Origin: JAKOUY01 sp037045185
GTDB taxonomy: Bacteria; Actinomycetota; Acidimicrobiia; Acidimicrobiales; Ilumatobacteraceae
Direction: 5' to 3'
Length of the DNA stretch: 64,000 nucleotides
Assembly: GCA_037045185.1 (NCBI GenBank)
Contig: JBAOHQ010000004.1
Span: 124,001 to 188,000 of the forward strand
The notes beneath the pieces were generated by a model, which made no database searches, was not told the DNA's origin, and saw nothing but the letters and a program-made list of their open reading frames with translations. The position numbers and the translations under genes were made by a program. Within the stretch, counting starts at the first letter, position 1. The number at the start of each line of letters is the position of its first letter. Shown here one piece after another: positions 25,011 to 33,129 of the stretch.

Positions 25011-25014
25011 GGCT
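25009..25014 (+). promoter_or_regulatory. -10 box TAGGCT for pxpABC
   Basis: TAGGCT, 7 nt, then GTG 25022 of pxpA. Both divergent genes would start from one 10-bp core. Confidence 0.45.
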
Positions 25015-25021
25015 CCGCTTC

Positions 25022-25807
25022 GTGCCGGACCCCACCGTCATCGACCTGAACGCCGATCTCGGTGAGTCGTTCGGGTCATGGTCGATGGGCGACGACGCAG
25101 CGCTGCTGGCGGTGGTCACCTCGGCCAACATCGCCTGCGGGTTCCATGCCGGCGACCCGACCACGCTGCTGCGCACCTGCCGCGCTGCTGCCGAGCGGGG
25201 CGTGGCGATCGGCGCCCATGTGAGCTACCACGATCTGGCCGGGTTCGGCCGCCGATTCGTCGACGTGCACCCCGACGACCTGGCCGCCGACGTGCTGTAC
25301 CAGATCGGCGCGCTCGACGGCATCGCCCGCGCCTGCGGCACCCGGGTGAGCTACGTCAAGCCGCACGGCGCGCTGTACAACACCGTCGTCCACCACGATG
25401 CCCACGCCGCGGCGGTGGTCGACGCCGTCGCCGCCTGGACCCCCGAACCCCTGGCCGTGCTGGGACTCCCCGGCTCGATCCTGCTGGCCCGGGCCGAGGT
25501 GGCCGGCCTGCCCGCCGTGACCGAGGCCTTCGCCGACCGGGCCTACACCGCCGACGGGCGCCTGGTACCGCGCTCGCAGCACGGGGCCGTGATCACCGAC
25601 GCGCCCGAGGTGGCCCGACGGGCGGTGCAGATGGCGGTCGAGCAGCGCGTCACGGCCATCGACGGAACTGTCGTCGAGGTGGACGGTCGCTCGATCTGCG
25701 TCCACGGCGACACGCCCGGAGCGCGGCTGGCGGCCACCGCCGTGCGCGCCGCGCTGGAGGGCGCCGGGGTGGCGCTGAGCGCGTTCGCCCATCACGCCCT
25801 GCCGTGA
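25022..25807 (+). CDS. pxpA: 5-oxoprolinase subunit A (LamB/YcsF family)
   Basis: 261 residues, standard length. 'IDLNADLGESFGSW' at the N-terminus, 'SANIACGFHAGDP', 'IGAHVSYHDLAGFGRR' and 'VKPHGALYN' are the YcsF signatures. PxpA works with PxpB and PxpC to open 5-oxoproline (pyroglutamate) to glutamate using ATP, clearing a damage product of glutamine metabolism. It heads a three-gene operon in which each start overlaps the preceding stop by 4 nt. GTG 25022 is fixed by the -10 box and by the family N-terminus. Confidence 0.94.
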   Translation: MPDPTVIDLNADLGESFGSWSMGDDAALLAVVTSANIACGFHAGDPTTLLRTCRAAAERGVAIGAHVSYHDLAGFGRRFVDVHPDDLAADVLYQIGALDGIARACGTRVSYVKPHGALYNTVVHHDAHAAAVVDAVAAWTPEPLAVLGLPGSILLARAEVAGLPAVTEAFADRAYTADGRLVPRSQHGAVITDAPEVARRAVQMAVEQRVTAIDGTVVEVDGRSICVHGDTPGARLAATAVRAALEGAGVALSAFAHHALP

Positions 25808-26418
25808 AGCTGCTCCCCTGCGGTGACCGGGCCATCCTGGCTGATCTGGCCGACGCCACCGAGCGGCGGCGGCTGGACGCGGCCCTGCGCACCAGCCCGC
25901 TGCCGGGCGTGGTCGACCACGTCCCGGGCGCCACCACCGTGCTGGTGCGGGTCGAGTCCCCCGACCGTCTGCAGGGCGTCGCCGACCGGCTGCGGGCGCT
26001 CGACCTCGCCGCCGACACCGGCGCGCCCGACGGACCGCTGATCGAGATCCCCACCCGCTACGACGGCGACGACCTCGGCGCCGTGGCCGGGGCGCTGGGC
26101 GTCACCGTCGGCGAGATCGTTCGCCGTCACACTGCGCAGATGTGGACGGTGCAGTTCACCGGCTTTGCCCCCGGCTTCGGGTACCTGACCGGTGATGCTG
26201 GTGGGCTCCACGTCCCCCGCCGGGCCTCACCGCGCCCGTCGGTACCGGCTGGCGCCGTCGCCCTGGCCGGTGAGTACACCGGCGTCTACCCGCGCCGATC
26301 GCCCGGTGGCTGGCAGCTCATCGGTCGCACCGACCGGCCGATGTGGGACGACGACGCCGACCCGCCGGCGCTGCTGACCCCGGGGACCCGGGTGCTGTTC
26401 AGGGCGGTGAACGGGTGA
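25804..26418 (+). CDS. pxpB: 5-oxoprolinase subunit B (KipI family)
   Basis: 204 residues starting at GTG overlapping the pxpA stop. The C-terminal cyclophilin-like carboxyltransferase domain shows 'VQFTGFAPGFGYLTG', 'VPRRASPRPSVPAGAVALAG' and 'TGVYPRRSPGGWQLIGRT', all diagnostic of PxpB/KipI. It pairs with PxpC to form the kinase/transfer half of 5-oxoprolinase. No sign of degradation. Confidence 0.93.
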   Translation: MKLLPCGDRAILADLADATERRRLDAALRTSPLPGVVDHVPGATTVLVRVESPDRLQGVADRLRALDLAADTGAPDGPLIEIPTRYDGDDLGAVAGALGVTVGEIVRRHTAQMWTVQFTGFAPGFGYLTGDAGGLHVPRRASPRPSVPAGAVALAGEYTGVYPRRSPGGWQLIGRTDRPMWDDDADPPALLTPGTRVLFRAVNG

Positions 26419-27251
26419 GCCTGCGCGTCGTTGCCGCCTCTGCCGGGACCAGCGTGCAGGGGCTGGAACGCTTCGGGTACTCGGCGGTGGGGGTGTCGCC
26501 CGGCGGGGCCACGGACCGCGGCGCCCTGCGCCTGGCCAACCGCCTGGTGGGCAACCCGCAGGACGCGGCGGGGATCGAGGTGCTGCTGGGCGGGCTGGTG
26601 ATCGAAGCCGGCGAACGGACGGCGGTCGCTGTCACCGGCGCGGCGGTGACGGTGTCGGTGAACGGGCGCGTCACCGCGTTCGGCGCGCCGCTCGCACTTC
26701 AGCCAGGTGACCGGCTGGCGCTGGCCACGCCCGCCTCCGGGCTGCGATCGTTCGTGGCGGTGCGCGGCGGAGTGCGCCGCGCCAGGCCCTTCACCACCGA
26801 CGCGCTGCATGGGGGCATGGAGCTTCACGGCGCCGGGCTGGCGGTCGGGCCACTGGCGTCGTCGGACCTCGTACCGCCGTCGCAACCGGCCGAGGACGTG
26901 ACCCTGCGGGTCGTGGACGGGCCGCGCCTGGACTGGTTCGCTCCCTCGGCCCTCGCCGCGCTCGGTTCCGCCGCGTGGCGGGTACTGCCCGACAGCGACC
27001 GGGTGGGCGTGCGCCTCGAGGGACCGGCTCTCGAACGTCGCCGACCAGGTGAACTGCACAGCGAGGGGGTGGTGCGCGGCTCGATCCAGGTGCCACCGTC
27101 CGGTGCTCCGGTGGTGCTGTTCGCCGACCACCCGACGACGGGTGGCTATCCGGTGATCGCCGTCGTCGTCGATGCCGACGTGGATCGCCTGTCGGAGGCC
27201 AGGCCCGGGGCGATGGTCCGCTTCGCTCGCCGGGCCGTCGGCTGGCGTTGA
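26415..27251 (+). CDS. pxpC: 5-oxoprolinase subunit C (KipA family)
   Basis: 278 residues, start GTG overlapping the pxpB stop. 'GYSAVGVSPGGATDRGALRL' near residue 25, 'SFVAVRGGV' and 'PPSGAPVVLFADHPTTGGYP' near residue 235 are the biotin-dependent carboxylase-like (KipA) motifs. The middle, after 'RGGVRRARPF', is shorter than usual, where most relatives have a longer loop with a conserved LGS/RSTD element. Either a small deletion or divergence. The reading frame is intact. Confidence 0.9.
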   Translation: MSLRVVAASAGTSVQGLERFGYSAVGVSPGGATDRGALRLANRLVGNPQDAAGIEVLLGGLVIEAGERTAVAVTGAAVTVSVNGRVTAFGAPLALQPGDRLALATPASGLRSFVAVRGGVRRARPFTTDALHGGMELHGAGLAVGPLASSDLVPPSQPAEDVTLRVVDGPRLDWFAPSALAALGSAAWRVLPDSDRVGVRLEGPALERRRPGELHSEGVVRGSIQVPPSGAPVVLFADHPTTGGYPVIAVVVDADVDRLSEARPGAMVRFARRAVGWR

Positions 27252-27372
27252 CCGCAAGCCTGACGGTCATCGCGCTCGGCGAGCGACGCCATGCATCCCA
27301 CCGCGAGATCCGCGGCGGCGCGGGGACTCAAGCGGCTGGACAGCCCGTATCGTCGGCTGAAGCGACGCGTCG

Positions 27373-27867
27373 TCAGAGCGGTGAGGCGCTGGTGAGCTTC
27401 TGGGGAAGCTGGGCGGCCAACTGGCGAGCCTGGTCGGCGTGGTCGTTGTCCGCCTCCACCTCATAGCTGTCGGCGCGCATCGCCCGGACCGAGGCGAAGT
27501 CACGTCGTCCGCCGGTCATGGAGTGGGCGATGAACCCGGTGACGGCGCCCCAGAACGCGCCGAAGAGCGCGCCGACGAGCAGCGGCTTCCAGAACTGGTT
27601 GCCCTTGACGAAGATGCCGAGCAGCCAGCCGATCAGCAGGCCGAGGAACGCGCCGCTGAGCAACCCGCTGAGCGCAGCCTTGGCCTTGGTCAGCCGTCCG
27701 ACGACCTGCTCGACGGTGTGCAGGCCACGGCCGACGATGCGCAGGTGCTGCACGGCAAAGCCCTTGTCGGAGAGGAAGTCGACCAGGCGTTGGGCATCGC
27801 TGTAGTCGGCGTAGGTGCCGATGACCGTCCCGTTACGAATGCCGGTCGGGGCGCTGAACTCTTGCAT
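27373..27867 (-). CDS. General-stress-protein 17M-like membrane protein
   Basis: 164 residues. The N-terminal ~65 residues match the GSP17M/YflT-type domain ('VIGTYADYSDAQRLVDFLSD', 'LRIVGRGL'). Two glycine-rich membrane hairpin segments follow at about residues 67-85 and 92-115. The soluble C-terminus ends 'QLAAQLPQKLT'. ATG with AAGGAGA. Members are stress-induced, with unknown biochemistry. The 120 nt between pxpC and this gene hold nothing recognisable. Confidence 0.8.
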   Translation of the reverse strand: MQEFSAPTGIRNGTVIGTYADYSDAQRLVDFLSDKGFAVQHLRIVGRGLHTVEQVVGRLTKAKAALSGLLSGAFLGLLIGWLLGIFVKGNQFWKPLLVGALFGAFWGAVTGFIAHSMTGGRRDFASVRAMRADSYEVEADNDHADQARQLAAQLPQKLTSASPL

Positions 27868-27996
27868 TGGGATGCGTCTCCTTACGTGTGGACCACCGGG
27901 CGTCTACCCCGCTGCCCTCCATCGAAACACGCCGCGACCCCTGCCGTCCACGACCCAGACCTGACCGGGCACGCGGCGGACCTCACCGCCCCGGGT

Positions 27997-28731
27997 TCAC
28001 CAGCCGAATCGAGCAGCGACGAGGTCGGCGGCGCGGGAGGGAAACTCCGGCCACCCCGGCTCCAGACGGGTGCGCGCCAGCTCGAACAGCTGGCGACCCG
28101 CCGCCTCGACCGAGGAGGCGAGCGCCGCACTCAGGAGGTCGCCGAGTTGCGGGTAGGCGTCCTCGAACCGGCGCAGCGGGTCGAAGGCGCTGGCTTCTAC
28201 GGCGCGCTGGGGCGCCAGGCGGGCGCGGATGGCATGGCACAGGCACGTCACCGCATGCGTGCGCACCAGCGCCCCCGCCGAGACGACCTCGCCCCGCCGG
28301 GCCCGACCGACCCCGAGGTACAGCTTGGCCAGGAACAGGCTGACCTCGTTCGCCGCGTCGGGCGCCGAGGGTGGGTGGCCGATCCGCAGGTCGCCGCCAT
28401 CGAGCACGACCTGGCGGTGGGGATCACGGATCTCCCAGGGTGACCCGGCGCCGAACTCGTAGACGACACCGTCGTCGTAGAGCACCACGCCACCGTCACC
28501 GTGTTCACGGGCACGGAGCACGATCCGGTCGGGGGAAGGCAGGAAGGGCCACTCACGGCGGATCTCGTCCACTCGATGAGGCGCGGCGAACAGGTTGAAG
28601 TCCAGGTCGGACCACTCGTCACGGCGCGTCGAGCCGCCGTCGGTCGCCGAGCCGAAGAACACCAGACTGGTCACGCCGTCGGTCTGGCGGCACCGCTCCA
28701 CCAACCGGCTGCGGTGCTCGTCAAGGTTCAT
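27997..28731 (-). CDS. Nucleotidyltransferase-superfamily protein
   Basis: 244 residues from ATG 28731. The N-terminal minimal nucleotidyltransferase fold shows the helix-turn 'LVFFGSATDGGS' followed by 'EWSDLDFNLF', i.e. GS...DxD, with a likely third acidic residue in 'VYEFG'. The helical C-terminal half resembles lincosamide/aminoglycoside-type nucleotidyltransferases. Whether it modifies an antibiotic, a protein or nothing is open. The start is supported by a TAGGTT box 7 nt upstream. Confidence 0.72.
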   Translation of the reverse strand: MNLDEHRSRLVERCRQTDGVTSLVFFGSATDGGSTRRDEWSDLDFNLFAAPHRVDEIRREWPFLPSPDRIVLRAREHGDGGVVLYDDGVVYEFGAGSPWEIRDPHRQVVLDGGDLRIGHPPSAPDAANEVSLFLAKLYLGVGRARRGEVVSAGALVRTHAVTCLCHAIRARLAPQRAVEASAFDPLRRFEDAYPQLGDLLSAALASSVEAAGRQLFELARTRLEPGWPEFPSRAADLVAARFGW

Positions 28732-28738
28732 CGCAGGC

Positions 28739-28744
28739 AACCTA
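28739..28744 (-). promoter_or_regulatory. -10 box TAGGTT for the nucleotidyltransferase gene
   Basis: TAGGTT on the minus strand, 7 nt before ATG 28731, favouring this ATG over the TTG at 28740. Confidence 0.4.
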
Positions 28745-28767
28745 CTGGCGGCGCCGGCTTCCTCGGA

Positions 28768-29136
28768 TCACGGATGACGGTGCTCGACCAGACCCACGAG
28801 GTTGCCTTCGCTGTCACGGATGAAGGCGTGCCACTCGTCCGTGCCTGCCGGCCCCAACGTGGCGTCGTCATGGTGGAAGATCGGATGCGGCTCGCTGACG
28901 ATCGTCACGCCGGCATCCCGCAACCGCTCGACCTCGGCCGCCAGGTTGTCGACACCGAAGTAGACGGTGGCGCTGGGCGCGCCGCGCTCCAGGAGCAGCC
29001 GGATGGCGCCGTCGGTGAAGAACAGCAGGCCCGGCGGTTCGAAGGACGCTGCTGGCGGCTGACCCAGCAGCATCTCGTAGAACGCCCGCGCCCGATCGAG
29101 ATCATCGGCGTGCTGGGCAACCTGCATCACTCCCAC
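28768..29136 (-). CDS. VOC-family (glyoxalase/bleomycin-resistance fold) protein
   Basis: 122 residues of paired beta-alpha-beta-beta-beta modules: 'MQVAQHADDLDRARAFYEML' at the start and 'WHAFIRDSEGNLVGLVEH' at the end, the latter with the usual metal-ligand Glu and His. Such proteins are small metal-dependent lyases, dioxygenases or resistance binders. It is divergent from a MarR regulator across a perfect 17-bp inverted repeat, so it is probably repressed by that regulator and induced by an aromatic or electrophilic compound (inference). Confidence 0.82.
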   Translation of the reverse strand: MGVMQVAQHADDLDRARAFYEMLLGQPPAASFEPPGLLFFTDGAIRLLLERGAPSATVYFGVDNLAAEVERLRDAGVTIVSEPHPIFHHDDATLGPAGTDEWHAFIRDSEGNLVGLVEHRHP

Positions 29137-29145
29137 GGCTCGTCT

Positions 29146-29189
29146 CCATTGTTAGGGTAGCTACGATTCCTTAGCTACCCTAACAATGG
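29146..29189. promoter_or_regulatory. Perfect 17-bp inverted-repeat operator between VOC and marR genes
   Basis: CCATTGTTAGGGTAGCT (29146-29162) is the exact reverse complement of 29173-29189, centred on a 10-nt spacer. It fills most of the 63 nt between the two divergent starts and overlaps both ribosome-site regions, since each arm ends in the CAATGGAG stretch preceding one gene. This is the expected position for an autoregulatory MarR operator. A hairpin role in RNA is less likely. Confidence 0.82.
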
Positions 29190-29199
29190 AGGAGGCGCG

Positions 29200-29694
29200 A
29201 TGCAAGGACGACCGGTCGACGGCGAAGCCGTCGCCGCGGAGCTCAACTCGGCGGCCATCCACCTGCTCCGGGGGATGCGCGCCACCGACCGGCAGTCGGG
29301 GCTGTCCGCAGCACGGCTGAGTGCGCTGTCGGTGTTGGTGTTCGGGGGACCCTGCACGATGAGCCAGCTCGCCCGAGCCGAGGACGTCTCGGCGCCGACG
29401 ATGACCAGAATCGTCGACGCGCTGTGCGAACTGGGTCATGCCTCGCGGCGTCCGCACCCGGACAACAGCCGGATGGTCGTCGTGACGGCAACACCCGCAG
29501 GAGAGGCGTTGATGCGCGCCGCTGCCAGCCGGCGGTTCTCCACCATCGCCGCAGCGCTGACAACCCTCACGCATACGGACCAGGCCACGATCGCTCGGGC
29601 ATCCACCCCCCTGCGCCGATTGGCCGACGCATTGACAAGCCGGGACGCAGCGCCGACGACGCGTGAGGCCGGGTCAGCCCGTCGTCGCCACTGA
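29200..29694 (+). CDS. MarR-family transcriptional regulator
   Basis: 164 residues with ATG behind GGAGGAGG. The winged helix is clear: 'LSALSVLVFGGPCTMSQLAR' (helix 2-3), recognition helix 'DVSAPTMTRIVDALCELGHA', and wing 'RRPHPDNSRMVVVTATPAG'. The C-terminal helix forms the dimer interface. Likely represses itself and the divergent VOC gene through the palindrome at 29146-29189. The ligand is unknown. The gene is intact and marks the last core-like gene before the decayed region. Confidence 0.88.
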   Translation: MQGRPVDGEAVAAELNSAAIHLLRGMRATDRQSGLSAARLSALSVLVFGGPCTMSQLARAEDVSAPTMTRIVDALCELGHASRRPHPDNSRMVVVTATPAGEALMRAAASRRFSTIAAALTTLTHTDQATIARASTPLRRLADALTSRDAAPTTREAGSARRRH

Positions 29695-29699
29695 GCTGG

Positions 29700-29926
29700 C
29701 GCCTGCTCACAGCGGGCGCGGGATGGCCATGGGGTGGGCCGCCCCGAAGGGCCTCCCGGGCGTTGCGCTCGGGATGCAGGGCTCCAACACCGCATGGGCT
29801 GCAACCGCGATGATCGACACCGACCGCAGCCGGATGACCCTCGTGATCACCAACGACGGACGAACCAGCATGTTGCGCGCCACAGCCCGCCTTGCAGCCG
29901 AACTGCTGCTCGGTCATCACCACTGA
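29700..29926 (+). pseudogene. Serine beta-lactamase-like protein, C-terminal fragment
   Basis: The open frame reads 'GMAMGWAAPKGLPGVALGMQ', 'SNTAWAATAMIDTDRSRMTL' and 'VITNDGRTSMLRATARLAAE'. This is the C-terminal part of a class-C-type serine hydrolase, where a conserved HxG-like strand and the final helix are expected. No N-terminal half precedes it on this strand. The SxxK-bearing half lies just downstream on the opposite strand. Confidence 0.6.
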
Positions 29927-29944
29927 CCACCAGCGAACGTCGCC

Positions 29945-30140
29945 AACACAGCAGGCTGCCGTGGTCCAACCACCACGCGCCGGTCAAGGCTGCCGTGCGG
30001 ATCAGGCAGCGCCCGCCGGTCCTCCAGCTCGGGCAGGACGCCGTCGACCGGGTCGTCCAATCCGAGCAGCCCCTCCTCGACGAGTTGGAGCGCGGCGACG
30101 GCCTCGATCGGCTTCGGCACCGACGCCACGCGGAAGCTCC
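29945..30140 (-). pseudogene. Serine beta-lactamase-like protein, N-terminal active-site fragment (inverted)
   Basis: The minus strand reads 'SFRVASVPKPIEAVAALQLV' then 'EEGLLGLDDPVDGVLPELED', the SxxK active-site helix and following segment of beta-lactamase/esterase-VIII-like hydrolases. Upstream (higher coordinates) it abuts the DUF1801 stop, and downstream it meets the oppositely oriented C-terminal fragment. The two pieces look like one gene split by an inversion. Neither can be functional alone. Confidence 0.6.
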
Positions 30141-30141
30141 G

Positions 30142-30525
30142 TCAACGTGGCGCTCCTGGTCCCGGTGTCGCTGCGGCGGCGATCTCTGCCTGTCGCCTCG
30201 CGACGAGCTTGGCGACAAGGTCGGGAGATAGCGGGTTGTCATTGGTGAACTTGAGCGCCCCCTTCGACGCGTCGTGTCCTTCGAGCTCGGCCGGCGACAT
30301 CGCAGACAACACCGTTCCGCTGTGCGGCAGGTAGGTCAGGTGATGCTTGGCCTCCGAGAACCCGGCGACCAGCTTGCCGCCGACCCGGAAGGCAGGAGAG
30401 CCGTACGACAACCCTTGCTCGGCGTCGGCGAGCAGCTCGAGCAGTGTGCAACGGAGCTCGTCGAGCGTGCGGGATGTCGCCTCGTCGAGCCCGGCGAGGT
30501 AGCGGTCGACTTCGTCACTCGACAT
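30142..30525 (-). CDS. DUF1801 protein
   Basis: 127 residues. 'VDRYLAGLDEATSRTLDELR' at the N-terminus, 'GLSYGSPAFRVGGKLVAGFS' and 'HHLTYLPHSGTVL', with the C-terminal 'GALKFTNDNPLSPDLVAKLV', match the small DUF1801 (YdhG-like) family, whose biochemistry is not established. ATG start with GAGAGG upstream. Intact, although it is bordered by gene fragments on both sides. Confidence 0.85.
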   Translation of the reverse strand: MSSDEVDRYLAGLDEATSRTLDELRCTLLELLADAEQGLSYGSPAFRVGGKLVAGFSEAKHHLTYLPHSGTVLSAMSPAELEGHDASKGALKFTNDNPLSPDLVAKLVARRQAEIAAAATPGPGAPR

Positions 30526-30589
30526 TGGGCACCTCTCGGCGATTGGGAACGGGTGATGTGCGGCCCAGGACGCACTCGAACGGTACCTC

Positions 30590-30900
30590 GTCCGGAGGCA
30601 CGACGGTCCGCGTCCAGTGCGGGCCGACCCTGAGGCGGCGTTCGGCCGGTCGCTTGCGATGGCGGTGCAATGCCGACACGAGCAGGTCGGTCATCTCGAC
30701 GTCGCGTCGGTTGCCGGTCTTGGTCGGGCCGATGCCGAGCGGGGCCCGCCGTCGGCGCGTCTGATCGAACGGTCGAGCGTGATCGTTCGCCGCTCGACGT
30801 CGACCCGCTCCCACCGCAGGACGTCCATCTCGCCGGGCCGGGTGCCGATGCTCAGCAGGCGACGGAGTAGGCGTTTCGGGGTCGCGATCCTGTTCTCGTC
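30590..30900 (-). pseudogene. Tyrosine integrase internal fragment, second copy
   Basis: The minus strand encodes 'SIGTRPGEMDVLRWERVDVE', 'RRTITLDRSIRRADGG' and, in a shifted frame, 'APLGIGPTKTGNRRDVEMTD'. The DNA matches 39005-39300 of the broken integrase at about nine bases in ten, same orientation. This copy keeps the TGG codon where the 39-kb copy has TAG. Both share the same frame break after 'RADGG'. It is cut on both sides. It marks the left part of the accessory region. Confidence 0.8.
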
Positions 30901-31000
30901 GGCGCCCGTTGACGGCACCAAGCGACTACCTTCTGCGTACGGGAGAAGGACGGGGTATCCGAGCCTTGACAAGGACGAGGGCAGTGGAACCCTTCGGTCA

Positions 31001-31364
31001 ATGGTGCCGTGCTCGCGAGCAGCATTCTCGGTGTCACTTGCGGTCGCATCGTCGTCGTACTCAGTCGGGGCCCAACACCACGGGACTCGACCGGTCCGAT
31101 CGAGATCCGTCACAAACACTCCGCCTGTTGTCTCGAGCGATCCGCCCCCTACTCGATCCGAATACCCAGTCGATGCAGAGTGGCGGGCGGAGTTCAATGC
31201 CTCGGTGGCGGAGGCAGTTGGCGTCGTGGAGCGCTCGGCCCGAGAGTCGTCGCGTCGGCTTGAAGCCTGCATGCGGAACAAGGGCTTCGACTTCAGCATT
31301 GGGGAGCCTGTCGGTCCTGGGGCGGATCGTCGAGTTCGAGAGCGAGGCGCTTTAGCCCCCTGAC
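31001..31364 (+). pseudogene. Fragment of a secreted protein related to the lipoprotein at 33.3-34.2 kb
   Basis: An open frame with a signal-like start (ATG near 31001; a lipobox-like 'SSILGVTCG' appears in a neighbouring frame) leads to 'EYPVDAEWRAEFNASVAEAV' and 'RRLEACMRNKGFDFSIGEPV'. The 'CM...GFDF' segment also occurs in the lipoprotein at 33298-34248 ('QTCMSRSGFDFVV'). The reading ends abruptly before the ISL3 fragment. A truncated paralogue is the best explanation. The frame change at the signal peptide suggests decay. Confidence 0.45.
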
Positions 31365-31419
31365 AAGGTCTCACTGGCTGACCCGACCTCGGTCGTGGCG
31401 TTGGGACGTGTACGGCCAT

Positions 31420-31891
31420 GTTGGATGCGTCGAGACCGTCCGGTGTGACTTCGCCGTTGGGCGCAGCAACGAAGACGCGGTTGTCGACGTCCACGAACGC
31501 GGCTTGCCGAAGCCTGTCTCGGCTGTCCGATGAACGCATCGCCTGGATTTTCGACATGCTCAACGCCGGCAATATCGCCCACGCACGCCGCCGGTTGATC
31601 GTGTTCTTCCACACTGCGCCGACGCCGAGATCCCGAGCTCGCGCGACTCGCTCGCACCATCGACCGGTCGCGCACCGAGGCACCCAGGTCCTCGCCTACC
31701 ACACCACCGGCCAGGCCTCGAACGGACGCGTCGCGAACGTCCACATTTTCGCCGAGAAGATCCGCCGCAACGCTCACGGCTTCGCCGACCACGACCGCTA
31801 CCGGAACCGCCTCATCGGCCGACTCGGCATCAAATGGACGACCGTCCCAACTCGCGGAATCCGAGGCCGTCAACCACACTCCGTCGCGTAG
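31420..31891 (+). pseudogene. ISL3-family transposase, C-terminal remnant
   Basis: The last ~65 codons read 'VLAYHTTGQASNGRVANVHI', 'FAEKIRRNAHGFADHDRYRN' and 'RLIGRLGIKWTTVPTRGIRG', the conserved C-terminus of ISL3 transposases. Upstream pieces ('RRLIVFFHTA', then in other frames 'ELARLARTIDRSRTE') show at least two indels. There is no N-terminal DDE core and no terminal repeats. It was probably cut when the adjacent IS3 element arrived. Confidence 0.75.
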
Positions 31892-31945
31892 AGCCACTTC
31901 ACCAGGGAACGCTGGTGGGCATCTCCCCGTCGAGCGGACGGGTGG

Positions 31946-32827
31946 TTATGACGCTTGTTGGTACTGCTTTTCCCACTCTACGGGTGGGGTGTGGTTGAGG
32001 CTGGAGTGCAGCCGTTTCGAGTTGTACCAGTTGATCCAGCGGAAGATCGCCCGGCGGGCCTCGGCGCGGGTGGCGAACACTCGACCCTGGATGCATTCAC
32101 GCTTCAGTGATGCCCAGAAGGACTCGGCGACGGCGTTGTCGAAACATGTTGCGACGCGGCCTACCGATGGTCGGAGTTGGTGGGCTTGGCAGTAGTCGAG
32201 GTAGTCGTTCGACGTGTACTGCGATCCGCGGTCGGCGTGAGCGATGACGCCGGCGACGTCACCGTGACGGGCGGCCACGGCCATGGCCAGTGCGTCGAGG
32301 ACGAGTTCGGTGCGCATGTGGTCGGCCATCGAGTAGCCGAGCATCCGGCGCGAACCGAGGTCGAGCACCGACGCGAGGTACAACCAGCCTTCACCGGTCG
32401 CGATGTAGGTGATGTCCTGGCACCAGGCGACATCAGGCTTGCCGGGAGTGAACGCCCGGCCGACCAGATCGGGGATCGTGTAGCCGTCGGGGCCGGGGAA
32501 TGTGGTGCGTACCCGGCGACGGATGCACCGGCCGGCCATGGCGTGCAGGCGCATCAGGCGCCGCACACGCTTGACGTTCACCACGACGCCGCCCTGGCGG
32601 AGTTCGCGATGCATCCGTGGCACGCCGTAGTTGCCGTCGGAGGCGTCGAAGATCTCGCGCATCAACGCGACCAGATCGGCTTCGGCGACCTCACGCTCGG
32701 TCGGCTCGGCGGCCTCGCGGGCGCACCAGTCGTAGAATCCCGACGTCGACACGTCGGCAACCTCGCACGCCTTGGTGACCGGGAACCCGGCAGCCTTCTG
32801 GTCGGCGACACACGCGTAGCGGCTCAC
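31946..32827 (-). CDS. IS3 transposase OrfB (DDE integrase core)
   Basis: 293 residues. HTH_21 segment near residue 55-75 ('YGVPRMHRELRQGG') is followed by an rve DDE core: first Asp in 'AWCQDITYIATGEGWLY', second in 'GVIAHADRGSQYTS', Glu in 'DNAVAESFWASLKRE'. The tail 'INWYNSKRLHSSLNHTPPVE' is typical of IS3. Its ATG overlaps the orfA stop by 4 nt. IS3 elements normally make OrfAB by -1 frameshifting, and I did not find an obvious A6G-type slippery site in this GC-rich overlap. Confidence 0.95.
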   Translation of the reverse strand: MSRYACVADQKAAGFPVTKACEVADVSTSGFYDWCAREAAEPTEREVAEADLVALMREIFDASDGNYGVPRMHRELRQGGVVVNVKRVRRLMRLHAMAGRCIRRRVRTTFPGPDGYTIPDLVGRAFTPGKPDVAWCQDITYIATGEGWLYLASVLDLGSRRMLGYSMADHMRTELVLDALAMAVAARHGDVAGVIAHADRGSQYTSNDYLDYCQAHQLRPSVGRVATCFDNAVAESFWASLKRECIQGRVFATRAEARRAIFRWINWYNSKRLHSSLNHTPPVEWEKQYQQAS

Positions 32828-33129
32828 GATGTCGACTCCTTCACCCAGAAGGCCAGCGATCGTTTGAGTAGATCGCGCTCCATCCGCAGCTGCGTGTTCT
32901 CCGCACGCAATACGGCGTTCTCGGCTCGCTCATCCGCGGTGACGCCCGAGCCAGCGGAGCGTTCCCGACGGGCCTTGCCGACCCAGTTCCCCAGCGTGCC
33001 CTCGATCACTCCGATCGACCGAGCAACATCAGCGATCGAGCGGCCTTCGTCAAGGACCATCGCGACCGCATCACGCTGGAACTCGAGCGGATACTTCGAC
33101 GGCCGCCCTGTTCGTTTCTTGTTGGACAT
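32824..33129 (-). CDS. IS3 transposase OrfA (HTH)
   Basis: 101 residues. Basic N-terminus 'MSNKKRTGRPSKYPLEFQRD', helix-turn-helix ('SIADVARSIGVIEGTLGNWV') and a leucine-zipper-like C-terminus ('ENAVLRAENTQLRMERDLLK'). Binds the IS ends and multimerises with OrfB. Complete. Confidence 0.93.
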   Translation of the reverse strand: MSNKKRTGRPSKYPLEFQRDAVAMVLDEGRSIADVARSIGVIEGTLGNWVGKARRERSAGSGVTADERAENAVLRAENTQLRMERDLLKRSLAFWVKESTS

